Source: a virus. Taken from it: a DNA stretch of 64,000 bases. The translations under genes and the position numbers were made by a program. The stretch is taken from the IMG/VR virus record IMGVR_UViG_3300034023_001204, positions 1 through 64,000 of that record. One strand, given 5' to 3'. Below the pieces are notes generated by a model that saw only the letters and a program-made list of their open reading frames with translations, was not told the origin of the DNA and searched no databases. How positions within the stretch are numbered: position 1 is the first letter of the stretch; every line of letters starts with the position of its first letter. This document shows, in pieces, positions 9,372 to 19,384 of the stretch.

Positions 9372-10595
9372 ATGGCTAAAACTACAAAAAAAGAAGAAAA
9401 AAATTCATTTTCATTCACCAAGATCGGTGATATTTTATCAAACATTACAAAAAGCGTTCCTGTTATTATTCAGAGTGAAATTCGTGAAAAAAAGTTTATC
9501 TCAACCGGTGTCTATTTACTAAACGCCGCTCTATCAGCAGATATGCTTGGTGGTGGTATTCAGCACGGAAAGATTTTCACCGTAGCTGGTGATTCTGGAA
9601 CCGGCAAATCTTTTATCGCACTGTCGATTGCTCGTCACGCACAAAAATCAGGTATGGGTGTTATCTACATCGATACTGAATATTCTATTGAACTTGCCGA
9701 TCTACCAAAATATGGTGTCGATAACTCACCAGAGAAGTTCAAACTTATCAACGGTAATAAAGTTGAAGAGATTAACATCTTACTCACACAGCTACTTGAT
9801 TCTCTTAAAGAAGAAAAGATGAAGCGTGGTGAAATCGAGCCTTTCTTAATAGTTCTCGATTCAGTTGGGCAAATGAGCTCAAACAAAGAAAAAGAAGACC
9901 TTATTTCTGGAAACATCAAAGTTGATATGACCAGGGCTAAAGCACTTGCTGCAATGTTCAGATCCATCAATATTGATCTAGGATACTTGGGTATCCCGAT
10001 GGTTGTGTGCAATCACGTCTATTTAGAGCAGGGTTCTATGTATCCACAAGAAATCTTGAAAGGTGGAAAGGCACTCGTTTATTCAAGTTCTGTTATCGGC
10101 ATGATGAGTAAAGCAAAGCTGAAAACTCAAGAAGAAGACGAGATGGACCTAGGTGCATCTGGTATAGTTGTAACATTCAAAACTGCTAAAAACAGACTAG
10201 CTAAACCTAAGAAAATCAAGTTTGAGATCTCATTTATTCACGGTATGAATCCCTATACAGGACTAGATGCCTTCTGTAGACCAGAGTTTTATCAAGAGAT
10301 TGGTATTGCGCAAGGAAAAGAAGAAGTAGATAAATCGACTGGTGAGATCACTTTTAAACCTGGTGGTCACCGATGGTTTGTTCGTCACTTAGATAAATCA
10401 GTTACTACCAAGCAGCTTTTTTCACCCAATGTTTTCACTGATGAAGTTCTACAAAGAATGGCACCGATAGTCAATGGATACTTCAAATATAAGTCATTTG
10501 ATGAAATGCAGGAGTTTGAAGAGCAGTTTGCACAGCTTGAAGAATCTATGGATGAGTTTCGTGATATCTCAGACGCTGATGAGTTATTTGGATGA
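9372..10595 (+). CDS. uvsX: UvsX/RecA-like recombinase
   Basis: 407 residues, close to T4 UvsX (about 390). It should form filaments on single-stranded DNA and drive strand exchange for recombination-dependent replication and repair. Walker A is GDSGTGKS at residues 73-80; the Walker B region is FLIVLDSVGQM near 150; the intermediate DTEYS-type segment and a FKTAKNR stretch fit RecA-core motifs. The acidic C-terminal tail (EEQFAQLEESMDEF) is typical of RecA/UvsX. It is transcribed alone or with the membrane gene before it and overlaps the convergent M16 protease gene by 12 bases. Confident family assignment. Confidence 0.92.
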   Translation: MAKTTKKEEKNSFSFTKIGDILSNITKSVPVIIQSEIREKKFISTGVYLLNAALSADMLGGGIQHGKIFTVAGDSGTGKSFIALSIARHAQKSGMGVIYIDTEYSIELADLPKYGVDNSPEKFKLINGNKVEEINILLTQLLDSLKEEKMKRGEIEPFLIVLDSVGQMSSNKEKEDLISGNIKVDMTRAKALAAMFRSINIDLGYLGIPMVVCNHVYLEQGSMYPQEILKGGKALVYSSSVIGMMSKAKLKTQEEDEMDLGASGIVVTFKTAKNRLAKPKKIKFEISFIHGMNPYTGLDAFCRPEFYQEIGIAQGKEEVDKSTGEITFKPGGHRWFVRHLDKSVTTKQLFSPNVFTDEVLQRMAPIVNGYFKYKSFDEMQEFEEQFAQLEESMDEFRDISDADELFG

Positions 10596-11684
10596 TTGTA
10601 TTGAAACCTCAAAGTTCTTTGGGTTGTAATACTTCTTTATCTTTTCTTCTAAGACCGATATATCAATATCTTTTAGTATGGATTCAACATCCCAGTTTTT
10701 GGGGAATATCCACCGATTGATGTTTTTATATCGGTCTATTTTTTTCATTTTTGATATCTGAATTAAATGCTTTTTAAGGTCTTCAACAGAATCTATATCT
10801 AATTTTTTGTTAAAATCTTCAAGACATTCCCAAACCAAATCGATTGCTATTTTTGAGTTTTTTTGCGAGACACTTGTAGAAATTGTAACAAGAGATTGAT
10901 TTCCGAAAAGTGTTTGATTAGCTTCAATATCATAAACTAGGCCACTTGAAAATCTCAATCTATCAAGTAGAATAGAACCGTGATCAGCTGAAAGTAAAAG
11001 ATTGATGAAATTAATCCAAGCAAAGTCTTCATCAAAAAGTTTAGAATAAAATATTACAGACTCTTGGTCTTTAGGAACTGAAGATGGTAGAGAACTAGCA
11101 TTTTTATTTTCTTTTAATATCCATTTTTTTGAAATATCATTACTGGAAAATTTAATATCTGAATTAAAGAAAAGATTTCTAGATACGTTGATCACCAACG
11201 ATGGTTCAAGAAAGTATTTTTCATAAAATTTCAGAACTTCTATCTGGGAGATGTTCTCAATATCTTCTTTGAGGCCCATCGGCCCATACGAATTCAAATA
11301 TTTAGTAGAAAAATTATAAAAGTGATTACTTGAAGGTCTAGAAAAATATTGTGAATACTCTTCTAAAATAATATCTTTTTCTCTTTTGAATGAATCCCTC
11401 TCAATATTCAAGTCAAGTATTATGTCAATAATTTTTTCTCTAAATTTAGACAAGTTTTTCTCTAATCCTCTGAAATAAAATACTACTTCATTGAGTGATG
11501 TGTAAGCATTCCATGTAATACCTTCTCTGAAAAATTGATCCTGTATTTTTTTTAAGTTTCTACATATAAGATGTTCTAGAAGATGTGAAATTCCAAAATT
11601 ACCACTTGTTTCGAGATTAGTAGAACCTCTAAAAACTATATAAAAACCAGAAAGATCCGAGTTCGACCGTAAATTTATTATCAT
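10584..11684 (-). CDS. M16-family (insulinase/pitrilysin-like) zinc metalloprotease
   Basis: 366 residues. The inverse zinc-binding motif HLLEH is at 34-38 within the usual context (GISHLLEHLI) and the third zinc ligand is likely a Glu in IILEEY (108-109), so the catalytic half is intact. The rest fits a second, inactive M16 domain that is shorter than usual; complete bacterial M16B subunits are around 410-430 residues. No signal peptide, so action in the infected cytoplasm or in the virion is likely. It overlaps uvsX convergently and shares a divergent promoter region with the cysteine-rich adhesin gene. Could process virion or host proteins; substrate unknown. Confidence 0.85.
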   Translation of the reverse strand: MIINLRSNSDLSGFYIVFRGSTNLETSGNFGISHLLEHLICRNLKKIQDQFFREGITWNAYTSLNEVVFYFRGLEKNLSKFREKIIDIILDLNIERDSFKREKDIILEEYSQYFSRPSSNHFYNFSTKYLNSYGPMGLKEDIENISQIEVLKFYEKYFLEPSLVINVSRNLFFNSDIKFSSNDISKKWILKENKNASSLPSSVPKDQESVIFYSKLFDEDFAWINFINLLLSADHGSILLDRLRFSSGLVYDIEANQTLFGNQSLVTISTSVSQKNSKIAIDLVWECLEDFNKKLDIDSVEDLKKHLIQISKMKKIDRYKNINRWIFPKNWDVESILKDIDISVLEEKIKKYYNPKNFEVSIQSSK

Positions 11685-11716
11685 TGTTTTTTTTTATCGA
11701 TGGGCTAGATTTTCTC

Positions 11717-11724
11717 TATATATA
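11717..11724. promoter_or_regulatory. TATATATA motif between divergent genes
   Basis: Self-complementary TATATATA in the 58-base gap between the M16 protease gene and the cysteine-rich adhesin gene, 18 bases before the plus-strand start and 32 before the minus-strand start. It may serve either or both. Confidence 0.4.
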
Positions 11725-11742
11725 AAAAGTAGATTCAGACTT

Positions 11743-14571
11743 ATGATTAGTATAACTTATTCTTTTATAGCCACTAGAACTGGTGACTTTTATTTTGCAG
11801 CTTGTGAAACGCCAATCTGCGCTTCTTGTGTTGGACCACCAACATTTAATGTTCAAACAAATAATCCACCCTATAGAAGTAGTGTAAATGCGGCTAGTTG
11901 TAGTTTATATACATTTGTTGCAAATTCTGTAAATACACGAGTGGCTATTGAGCAGTGTTTGGTCTATAGGCCGGTTCCTGGTGGCCAACCTAGTTCATTT
12001 ACTCATAGTCTTCAATATCAACCAGGGGAAGTAGCTTTTATTTGTAGTGCTACAGCTCCTAGACTCGAAAATGGTAGTTGGACTAATTTTGGAACTTTCA
12101 GCCAACCAGGTAGTCCTTGTGATTGTGGAGAACCTTTCAGAACTACTACATCAACATCAACCACAACTACATTAGCACCATTTACTCAAAGTTGGCGAGC
12201 TTTACGTCTGTGTGGATGTATAGAGAGACCGTTCACCTCAACTATTTCAAATATAAATATTGCACAATATAATCCTTTTCCTGGAAGAGTCTATCGTGGT
12301 GCCGATAATCACTGTTACAGACTTATAAATACAGTTCCTTACCAAGCTCCAAGATACCCCACATTCACATCAGGATTTCAAATAGATTGTAATACCTGTG
12401 CACAGTCTATCTCAGGCATAAATCCCTGTACAACAACAACAACATCCACTACAACAAGTTTTCCACAAGGACCACCAACTATAAATAATTGTAATTGTGG
12501 TCAATTTACTTGCAACGCATACGAAGTTGAGGGCAATTCAGGAGACTCATTAAGATGGACAGACTGCACACAAAGTATTCAAAACGGTGGGTTTCCGAAC
12601 TTTGGATTTTACTATTTCTATGATAGTGAAGCAATTGCTTTTTGTGCTTGCTCAAATAGTGTAGAGGTTATATCCGGAAATCCGAGTATAAATGGTGTTC
12701 AAACTACACCAGGTCAAATTCCAACACCAGGTAATACCTGTTATCAGAGAACTTCAGATTGTTCTGTATGTCGTAGTTTTGCAATTGAATTAGGTGAAGA
12801 GATTAAGTCAAATGATAAAAGACCCGTTATGGTGGAGTATGTATCTTGTTATGAACCAGATGGTGGGTGGCAAGCTCCAGGTTATTACCTCACCAAAACG
12901 ATGTGGCCAGTAACTGCTGGTATAACATTTTCTGGATTACCAGTGCCATCACCATGGTGGGCACCTATACCACAAAGTGGCGCAGTGCCATTTGGTCGTA
13001 AAACACATATCTATTCTATTTGTGGTTGTGGTGTTACTGATAAACCGATCGGTGATCCAAGCTTTACGAGCCCTACAATATCTTATTGGGATAATGGTCT
13101 TAGTTCTTGGCAAAATTCCCCATTAACTACTGACGAAACTCAGTTAGGGGGTGTAAATCACTACATTAGATCGGGATGTAGTGGTGGAACTTGTTCGTGT
13201 TATAATTATACTATTTGTCCTACTTCAACAACAACTATAGCACCTTGCCCAAATTGTAGACCGACTGTTATTGGTGCGTCTGGTCCAAATTTTACAAATA
13301 TTGCCTATGAAGGATGTGATAGCTTAGGAAATAGTATCAAATACGATTATCTTTACGTAGGGAATACATCCAGTATTTGTGCGTGTGAGAGATGTAGAAG
13401 TGTAAGGGCTAGACCACTTGGTGCAGTCGGAACTTTTACCCCACTAAATTATGTTCATTGTTGTGATCCGGTATTCAACCAAGCCGGATATCAACCACCG
13501 TCTTATCACTCATCGGTCTTGAACATACAGGTCAGAACATGTAGAACATTTTCCCTAATTAGTAATACTGCTACTACTTTTAAATATGTAAATTGTTTGA
13601 ATTCAAAATTGGAGTTTATAGAAGCTTCGGGTCCGATAACTTCACCTTGTGTAGCGACTATATCTTACCACTCAGGTGATCCTGCTTTCTCTATTTCAAC
13701 TCCAGTATTATGTGGGACTGCCTCAGCTGAAATCTGTATATCAAGAGATTACTATGGATCAACAGTATTCCCTGATGATCCAACAATTGGTTCGATAGGT
13801 CTTGGTATTTTTACTTTTTCTAATATAGGAAGTTGTAGTTGTATTGTTTCAGACAACCGATACCAACCATATCAGTCAAGAGGGTTTAACACACCAGTCT
13901 CAATGCCAGATCCGTTGATTGATTCACTGAGTATTACTTTTTCAACAGCAACTTGTAGTGATAAAACAGCAGTTCCATCAAACAACAACTTCACACCAAC
14001 AGCACCCCCTTGTTGTAACTGCAAAACCTATAAAGTTACATTAACATCTGGTGATATAGTAAATTATAGACCTTGTGAAACAAATAGAGATCCAGCAACT
14101 ATTTTGGGTCTTAGTTTACCACAAATTACTATGAATCGTTCAACACAGAGCACTGGATCTTTTTCTGTTCGGGTTGTAGCGACTGGTTTCTATGGTGTCG
14201 GTTCATTTTCTATAGTTTTTAATCACGACAAACTTGTTTTTTACACAGCATCAGTTACACAAAATTCTCTAATAACAGATGGTCGATTAGCAGTCAGTGG
14301 TAGTTTTTCAAGATTTGCCTGGCAAAATACATCCGGTGCTAATTTTGGTTCAGCTGAAATTCTGAATTTTACATTTGCTGCTATAAGTTCTGCAAGACTA
14401 GATTTTATGACCTCTTCTACGGCAACTTTTTACCAAGCTACGAACATCGCTGATTTTACAGGTCAAACATTATCGGAATCTGTCAATGATGGTTGGATTA
14501 AATTTCCAGGTATAAATCTACCAGGATCCAATAAAAATTCAATACCCCCTAATTTCCCAACATTTCCGTAA
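11743..14571 (+). CDS. Cysteine-rich repeat adhesin with cohesin-like C-terminal domain
   Basis: 942 residues. It contains at least six copies of a small Cys-paired unit of the form C-x-x-[YF]-x-[VI] ... [YW]-x-x-C, with C-x-C and CxxC pairs between them, separated by Thr-rich hinges such as TTTSTSTTTTLAP. Residues from about 785 to the end resemble a cohesin/CBM-type beta sandwich: SFSVRVVATGFYGVGSFSI, then a strand with FAWQN and ILNFTFAA. No signal peptide, so it probably reaches the outside on the virion. It is the first of a plus-strand run with the protease-BspA gene. Likely fibre or capsid decoration; the Cys unit is not one I recognise. Confidence 0.7.
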   Translation: MISITYSFIATRTGDFYFAACETPICASCVGPPTFNVQTNNPPYRSSVNAASCSLYTFVANSVNTRVAIEQCLVYRPVPGGQPSSFTHSLQYQPGEVAFICSATAPRLENGSWTNFGTFSQPGSPCDCGEPFRTTTSTSTTTTLAPFTQSWRALRLCGCIERPFTSTISNINIAQYNPFPGRVYRGADNHCYRLINTVPYQAPRYPTFTSGFQIDCNTCAQSISGINPCTTTTTSTTTSFPQGPPTINNCNCGQFTCNAYEVEGNSGDSLRWTDCTQSIQNGGFPNFGFYYFYDSEAIAFCACSNSVEVISGNPSINGVQTTPGQIPTPGNTCYQRTSDCSVCRSFAIELGEEIKSNDKRPVMVEYVSCYEPDGGWQAPGYYLTKTMWPVTAGITFSGLPVPSPWWAPIPQSGAVPFGRKTHIYSICGCGVTDKPIGDPSFTSPTISYWDNGLSSWQNSPLTTDETQLGGVNHYIRSGCSGGTCSCYNYTICPTSTTTIAPCPNCRPTVIGASGPNFTNIAYEGCDSLGNSIKYDYLYVGNTSSICACERCRSVRARPLGAVGTFTPLNYVHCCDPVFNQAGYQPPSYHSSVLNIQVRTCRTFSLISNTATTFKYVNCLNSKLEFIEASGPITSPCVATISYHSGDPAFSISTPVLCGTASAEICISRDYYGSTVFPDDPTIGSIGLGIFTFSNIGSCSCIVSDNRYQPYQSRGFNTPVSMPDPLIDSLSITFSTATCSDKTAVPSNNNFTPTAPPCCNCKTYKVTLTSGDIVNYRPCETNRDPATILGLSLPQITMNRSTQSTGSFSVRVVATGFYGVGSFSIVFNHDKLVFYTASVTQNSLITDGRLAVSGSFSRFAWQNTSGANFGSAEILNFTFAAISSARLDFMTSSTATFYQATNIADFTGQTLSESVNDGWIKFPGINLPGSNKNSIPPNFPTFP

Positions 14572-14600
14572 TAGAATAGTTTGGATAGAATGAAATATTG

Positions 14601-14610
14601 AATATATATT
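14601..14610 (+). promoter_or_regulatory. AATATATATT motif before protease-adhesin
   Basis: Palindromic AATATATATT 4 bases before the ATG at 14615. Candidate phage promoter core or leader element. Confidence 0.4.
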
Positions 14611-14614
14611 TCAT

Positions 14615-17600
14615 ATGTCATACAATCTTTTGAGAAGAGCCTTCTTAGAGGCTAAAAAAACTAGACCTAATGGGGTAAATTCGATTGGTATTGGTTTCAA
14701 AACAATAAATCAAAAGCCAACTGAAGAGTTATCAATTATCTATAGTGTTTCTCAGAAGAAACCCTTGGAACTACTTACTGAAAATCAAATAATCCCAGCT
14801 ATAATATTTATAAATGATTTTGAAATTAAAACGGATGTTATTGAAAGAGTGAATCCCTTTCCACTAACAAACCCATGTTACACGAACGATCCTTCTTTTT
14901 ACGAGTGGCAACTAACAACGCCCGAGAACCGAGGTTCTATAAGACCACTCAAAGGTGGGACTAGTTTAACAAATACAACCTCGATGACTAGTTCTGTTGG
15001 AACACTTGGTTTTATTGCAATTGATGGTTGGGATAACACACTTGTCGGTATAACAAACAACCATGTTGTAGTTCAGGATGCATTTTTGAACATTTACAAA
15101 AATAATGATGGTGTGGTTACTAATTTAGGTCTCACGGCAACTGAAATTTATAATGTTTTCAAAAATGCAACCTCACAACCAAGTCCTTGGGACAGGAGTG
15201 GTGTGACCGCACCTTCGGGATATTATATCTATGGAACGATCAGTAATGTTGGTGGTGTTAAAAGATATCAACCTATACACCCGTGTATAAATGCACCGGG
15301 TATAACTAATTCGTGTTGGGATGGTGACCTCAACAATGATACAGGAACTATTAAAAATAGAGTAGATGTTGCTGTATTATCACTTGACTCGTCAGCTTTG
15401 AGTTTAACTCAATCTTTTCTTCAAATAGGTTTAACTCATACCTACGCACTTGATTTTGCGACATCTAGTGAAATTGACAATTTACTTTCTACACACGGAC
15501 CATCTAGCTCGGGTGATTTATTCTCATCTGGTAGAACAACTGGTGCCAAGGGTGAAGGTAGTATGAAATTGAAAATTGTTAGAATAGATGAGGAATTTGA
15601 TATTAATTTTAAACTACAAGGTCAATCGTCTATCTGTCATTTTGAAAGAGGATTAGTTTTCAAAGCGTTCAGAGATACTGTAAATTGGTGTCCATTTCCC
15701 ATAGCACCGGGTGACTCAGGCTCTGCGTTAATAGCGGATTTTAGTGGAACAAGAAAAATTATTGGTCTTGTCTTTGCTGGATATTCAACACTTTCTTGTT
15801 CTAGCCCGTGTGATGAGATCATTGGGCCAGAAAGTTGTAATTCTTCAGGCTATCCACCAAGAAATAGTAGTGGTAGTAATTGTGGTCCTGGTAATTGTGA
15901 TCCGAGTGTGCCTACTTCTTGTTTAGTAGAGGGTATAGCTTGTAGAATAGACGATATAGCAAACCAACTCAATATAAGACCTTGGCTTGGTGAAACTAGT
16001 GTTGGATTCGGTCTTTTTTCAGAAATGGAACTTATACAGAGTAAATCTAATGCCGGTAGCTCCTATATAGAATTGGGAACAAAAAAGTTCTTTCAACTAG
16101 GTATAACAAGCTCCACCTCCGAAACACCACATACAACAACGACATCTACAACTACACTGTCTAACCCAACAACTACTACTACGACTAGCACTACAACTTC
16201 TTTACCTGGGTCTTTTGTAACTAGATGGAGAGTTAATTCTGATTCTTTATCAATTGAATTACCTTTACTGAGCTGGGGTACTTATTCTTTTTTAGCTATT
16301 TGGGGAGATGGAAAAACTTCCTCTGTTTCTAGCTATTATTCTAGATATCACACATACAATACTCCGGGTATTTATGATATAATTATTGTTGGAACAATAA
16401 GTGGTTGGTCTTTTGAAAGTGGCGGTTCAAAAACTCAAATTCGAGAAGTTTTGAAGTGGGGAAATCTTCAACTACTCAACGAACCGGGTAGTTTTGAGGG
16501 TTGTATAAATATGGATCTACAAAATATCTCTGATACACCAGATTTATCAAATCTTACTACACTGGATAGATTTTTTAAAGGTTGTGAATCTTTAACACTA
16601 GTAAAAAACTTCGAGAGTTGGACACTTTCAACTATAACGTCAGTAAGTGAATTATTTTCTGGCTGTATCAATTATAATCAAAACCTAGAAGAATTAAATA
16701 CTTCAAATATCGAAGATTTCTCAAGTCTATTTTATTACGCCAAAAACTTCAATGGAACCGTATCTACTTGGGATACTACTATAGCTACAAATATGGAATC
16801 CATGTTCAGATGGGCCGAAAACTTCAATAATAACATCAGCGGTTGGACGGTTTCAAGTGTGACGAATATGAATTATATGTTCGAATCCGCAAAATCTTTT
16901 TCGAATGATATTTCCTCTTGGTGTGTTCAAAATATTACGAAAACACCAACGAACTTCAATACCAATGCTATAAATTTAACCGATGATAAATTACCATTGT
17001 GGGGTGATTTTTGTATTCCAACGACAACAACAACTTCTACTACGACTATAACACCTACACCTACACAAACACCTTCACAAACACAAACACCAACCCAAAC
17101 CCCTTCGCAAACACCAACACCGTCGATTACACCATCAATTACCCCTACAAATACACAAACACCAACACTAACAAGAACACAAACACCAACACCATCTATA
17201 ACACCATCCATAACTCCAACTCGAACTCTTACACCTACACCAAGTTCTACACTAACACCCACTCCGACACCCACACAAACTTCTACACAAACACCAACAC
17301 CATCCATAACACCCACTATCACACCATCAAGTAGTGTGACACCGACCACAACACCAACAAATACAATAACACCTACAACGACACCAACAGAGACGCCTAC
17401 AACAACACCAACACCATCAATCACATCAACGGTAACATCCACACCATCACAAACCTCTACACCGACACCGACACCATCTATAACACCTACTATTACCTAC
17501 ACATCAACTTCAACACCTACTCCTACTCCTACACCAACATTTGAAATTACTTACAATTATATTTATTCCGGTAGTCCATCAGAAGATGCCACTCTACCAA

Positions 17601-17947
17601 CTCAATTAACACTTGTTGATGGAACTTGTGTTGTTGAATCAGAAGTTGGACCAAATACAAATAATTACTTCAAATTTGAAGTAGAAAGTAGCAAAGAAAT
17701 CACTTCAATTGTTCTTTATAGCTATGTATCACTAGACAATGTCGCTTGGATGGGTCTTCAGAGTGGTGCTACCTGGTCTAGTGGTGATAACCCTGGTTTG
17801 ATGATTACTCAACAACATTTTGGAACTTCACAAATCGGTCAAAACCTTTTAATATCTAGTTACCCAATAACATCCGGTGACTATACACTCCGAGTTCAAC
17901 AACTGGGATCCTTCACACAATATATTCTTCACATTGTTTATGGATAA
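14615..17947 (+). CDS. Trypsin-like serine protease fused to BspA-type repeats, Pro/Thr stalk and PPC-like domain
   Basis: 1110 residues. Residues 1-500 form a trypsin-fold peptidase with a likely triad: His in TNNHVV (about 150), Asp in VDVAVL (about 250) and Ser in PGDSGSA (about 368). Then come Thr-rich hinges (about 505-530), a PKD-like segment and 26-residue BspA/DUF285-type leucine-rich repeats (about 610-780; units like NMESMFRWAENFNNNISGW), a long Pro/Thr stalk (808-975) and a C-terminal beta sandwich like a bacterial pre-peptidase C-terminal domain (978-1110). BspA repeats mediate adhesion in Bacteroidota. A virion-displayed protease that also binds the cell surface is a reasonable reading; substrate unknown. 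Confidence 0.8.
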   Translation: MSYNLLRRAFLEAKKTRPNGVNSIGIGFKTINQKPTEELSIIYSVSQKKPLELLTENQIIPAIIFINDFEIKTDVIERVNPFPLTNPCYTNDPSFYEWQLTTPENRGSIRPLKGGTSLTNTTSMTSSVGTLGFIAIDGWDNTLVGITNNHVVVQDAFLNIYKNNDGVVTNLGLTATEIYNVFKNATSQPSPWDRSGVTAPSGYYIYGTISNVGGVKRYQPIHPCINAPGITNSCWDGDLNNDTGTIKNRVDVAVLSLDSSALSLTQSFLQIGLTHTYALDFATSSEIDNLLSTHGPSSSGDLFSSGRTTGAKGEGSMKLKIVRIDEEFDINFKLQGQSSICHFERGLVFKAFRDTVNWCPFPIAPGDSGSALIADFSGTRKIIGLVFAGYSTLSCSSPCDEIIGPESCNSSGYPPRNSSGSNCGPGNCDPSVPTSCLVEGIACRIDDIANQLNIRPWLGETSVGFGLFSEMELIQSKSNAGSSYIELGTKKFFQLGITSSTSETPHTTTTSTTTLSNPTTTTTTSTTTSLPGSFVTRWRVNSDSLSIELPLLSWGTYSFLAIWGDGKTSSVSSYYSRYHTYNTPGIYDIIIVGTISGWSFESGGSKTQIREVLKWGNLQLLNEPGSFEGCINMDLQNISDTPDLSNLTTLDRFFKGCESLTLVKNFESWTLSTITSVSELFSGCINYNQNLEELNTSNIEDFSSLFYYAKNFNGTVSTWDTTIATNMESMFRWAENFNNNISGWTVSSVTNMNYMFESAKSFSNDISSWCVQNITKTPTNFNTNAINLTDDKLPLWGDFCIPTTTTTSTTTITPTPTQTPSQTQTPTQTPSQTPTPSITPSITPTNTQTPTLTRTQTPTPSITPSITPTRTLTPTPSSTLTPTPTPTQTSTQTPTPSITPTITPSSSVTPTTTPTNTITPTTTPTETPTTTPTPSITSTVTSTPSQTSTPTPTPSITPTITYTSTSTPTPTPTPTFEITYNYIYSGSPSEDATLPTQLTLVDGTCVVESEVGPNTNNYFKFEVESSKEITSIVLYSYVSLDNVAWMGLQSGATWSSGDNPGLMITQQHFGTSQIGQNLLISSYPITSGDYTLRVQQLGSFTQYILHIVYG
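17040..17540 (+). repeat. Pro/Thr-coding low-complexity repeat (stalk)
   Basis: About 500 bases built from ACACCN-type codons (Thr-Pro) with interspersed Gln, Ser and Ile. It encodes the stalk of the protease-adhesin. Related DNA occurs in four other fibre genes of the window. Confidence 0.85.
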
Positions 17948-17966
17948 ATATCTAAAAAAAAATAAT

Positions 17967-17974
17967 TATATATA
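17967..17974 (+). promoter_or_regulatory. TATATATA motif before 17981 gene
   Basis: TATATATA ends 6 bases before the ATG. Candidate phage promoter. Confidence 0.4.
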
Positions 17975-17980
17975 GTACAT

Positions 17981-19384
17981 ATGAATCATGTTATAAATTG
18001 GCAACTTTTTTTAGAAGCTATCAGAAATCCAGAAGATAGTGTAGATCTATTTAAGATAACTAGCTTGATAGAACCAGACAAACCCTTTAATGCCTACTCA
18101 GTGATGAAGGGCAAAAACGAAAGGACTTGTATTAATTTTCATATTTCTCAAATACTAAATCGTCTGAAAACTGGTAGGATTCCTGAACCTGTTTCTGATT
18201 ATGAACCAGGTGCAGATGAACTTTATTTTTATCAATATGTTCTTGAGTGGCTTGAAAAAACTGGATCTGCTTCTCTAAGTGAAGATGTGTTGGCTAGAAA
18301 CTTTCGTGTAGAAAAAATAAATCGTAAAAGAGATCTAAAAACAAATGAATTTGATACGGAATATACGGATGAAAAAATCACTAGATTAGAAGCAAACGAT
18401 TTGAAAAGACAGGAGTTGAAATCAGATCCAGACGCCTTCAGAGCTAAAGTTCCTTTTTCCGGAAATACAACAAGTTCTTTGAAAAACCCACCAAAACCAA
18501 AAATAAGTGATACTGAGAAGTGGCAAAAACAAAGAAAACCTAGAAGTTTTAAACTTAGTACACAGGGTCTTGAAAAACTCTACAATTTTTTTGATCGATC
18601 ATACATCAGTTTTTACAAAGCCGACGAGGTTTATGGTGACAGAGAAGATCAAATTGCTTACTGGTCAGCTATTTATTCAGATCTATTGGATATACTTAAA
18701 TCTGGTCGATGGATTTGGGAGATTTCAGGTCAAAAACAAGTAATAACCGATAAAGATAATAGAGATTATGGTCTAGGTCTTAAAATAACTCCACCAGAAG
18801 CAGCTAGACAACTCACAGAACTAGAATTTGATAATACTAGAAGAGAAATGGATAAAAGAAACAGGTGGATAGAATATGGCACTAGTGAATTCTTACAAGA
18901 TATAAAATCTCGTTCACAGAAAAATGTTGAGGGAAGACAAGTTGAAATTTTAGCAGACGGCACAATTCGTGTACCAGTGAAGGGTTCTCAAGACGGTGAT
19001 GATAAACATAGATTATTTTTCACTGATGATAGAGATAAACTCGCCAAGATATTCAGTATTCGCAAAACAAATATGAGAGGTGGTTACTTCATATCCTACA
19101 TCGGTAGAGAGCGTGAAGTTTTTGATAGTAAATCTATACAAGATATACTTAATTTTGTGGATTCTGATAGGAAACAAATAACACTTCCCAAAATAGGCTT
19201 CACTATTAAAAAAGAACCACGTTTTCCCTACCGAACTATACCTTCTGATAAAGCTGAGCTTCGTGATACTCTATTCAAATATTATGACCTTTGGAGAAAA
19301 AAAGAAGGTCTTGAACCTTTTGAAAGAACCACGGTAAAGATAGATTATTCATCAAAATCTGAAGAACCTAATGAGTTGGACTAA
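17981..19384 (+). CDS. Uncharacterised 467-residue protein
   Basis: Not recognised. Charged, largely helical, with a Lys/Pro-rich linker around residues 160-190 between an N-terminal helical domain and a mixed alpha/beta C-terminal half. The N-terminus MNHVINWQLFLEA fits the aromatic-acidic capsid-targeting-like pattern also seen at 33956 and 4995. It has no membrane segment. The last 14 bases overlap the start of the dehydratase gene, so the two are translationally coupled. A structural or packaging-associated role is possible but unsupported by motif. Confidence 0.6.
   Translation: MNHVINWQLFLEAIRNPEDSVDLFKITSLIEPDKPFNAYSVMKGKNERTCINFHISQILNRLKTGRIPEPVSDYEPGADELYFYQYVLEWLEKTGSASLSEDVLARNFRVEKINRKRDLKTNEFDTEYTDEKITRLEANDLKRQELKSDPDAFRAKVPFSGNTTSSLKNPPKPKISDTEKWQKQRKPRSFKLSTQGLEKLYNFFDRSYISFYKADEVYGDREDQIAYWSAIYSDLLDILKSGRWIWEISGQKQVITDKDNRDYGLGLKITPPEAARQLTELEFDNTRREMDKRNRWIEYGTSEFLQDIKSRSQKNVEGRQVEILADGTIRVPVKGSQDGDDKHRLFFTDDRDKLAKIFSIRKTNMRGGYFISYIGREREVFDSKSIQDILNFVDSDRKQITLPKIGFTIKKEPRFPYRTIPSDKAELRDTLFKYYDLWRKKEGLEPFERTTVKIDYSSKSEEPNELD

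Noticed and set aside
16927-17442. Antisense Val/Gly repeat ORF over the 17040-17540 stalk
   Set aside because: Complement of Thr-Pro codons; same artefact at 34718-35200 and 55546-55740.
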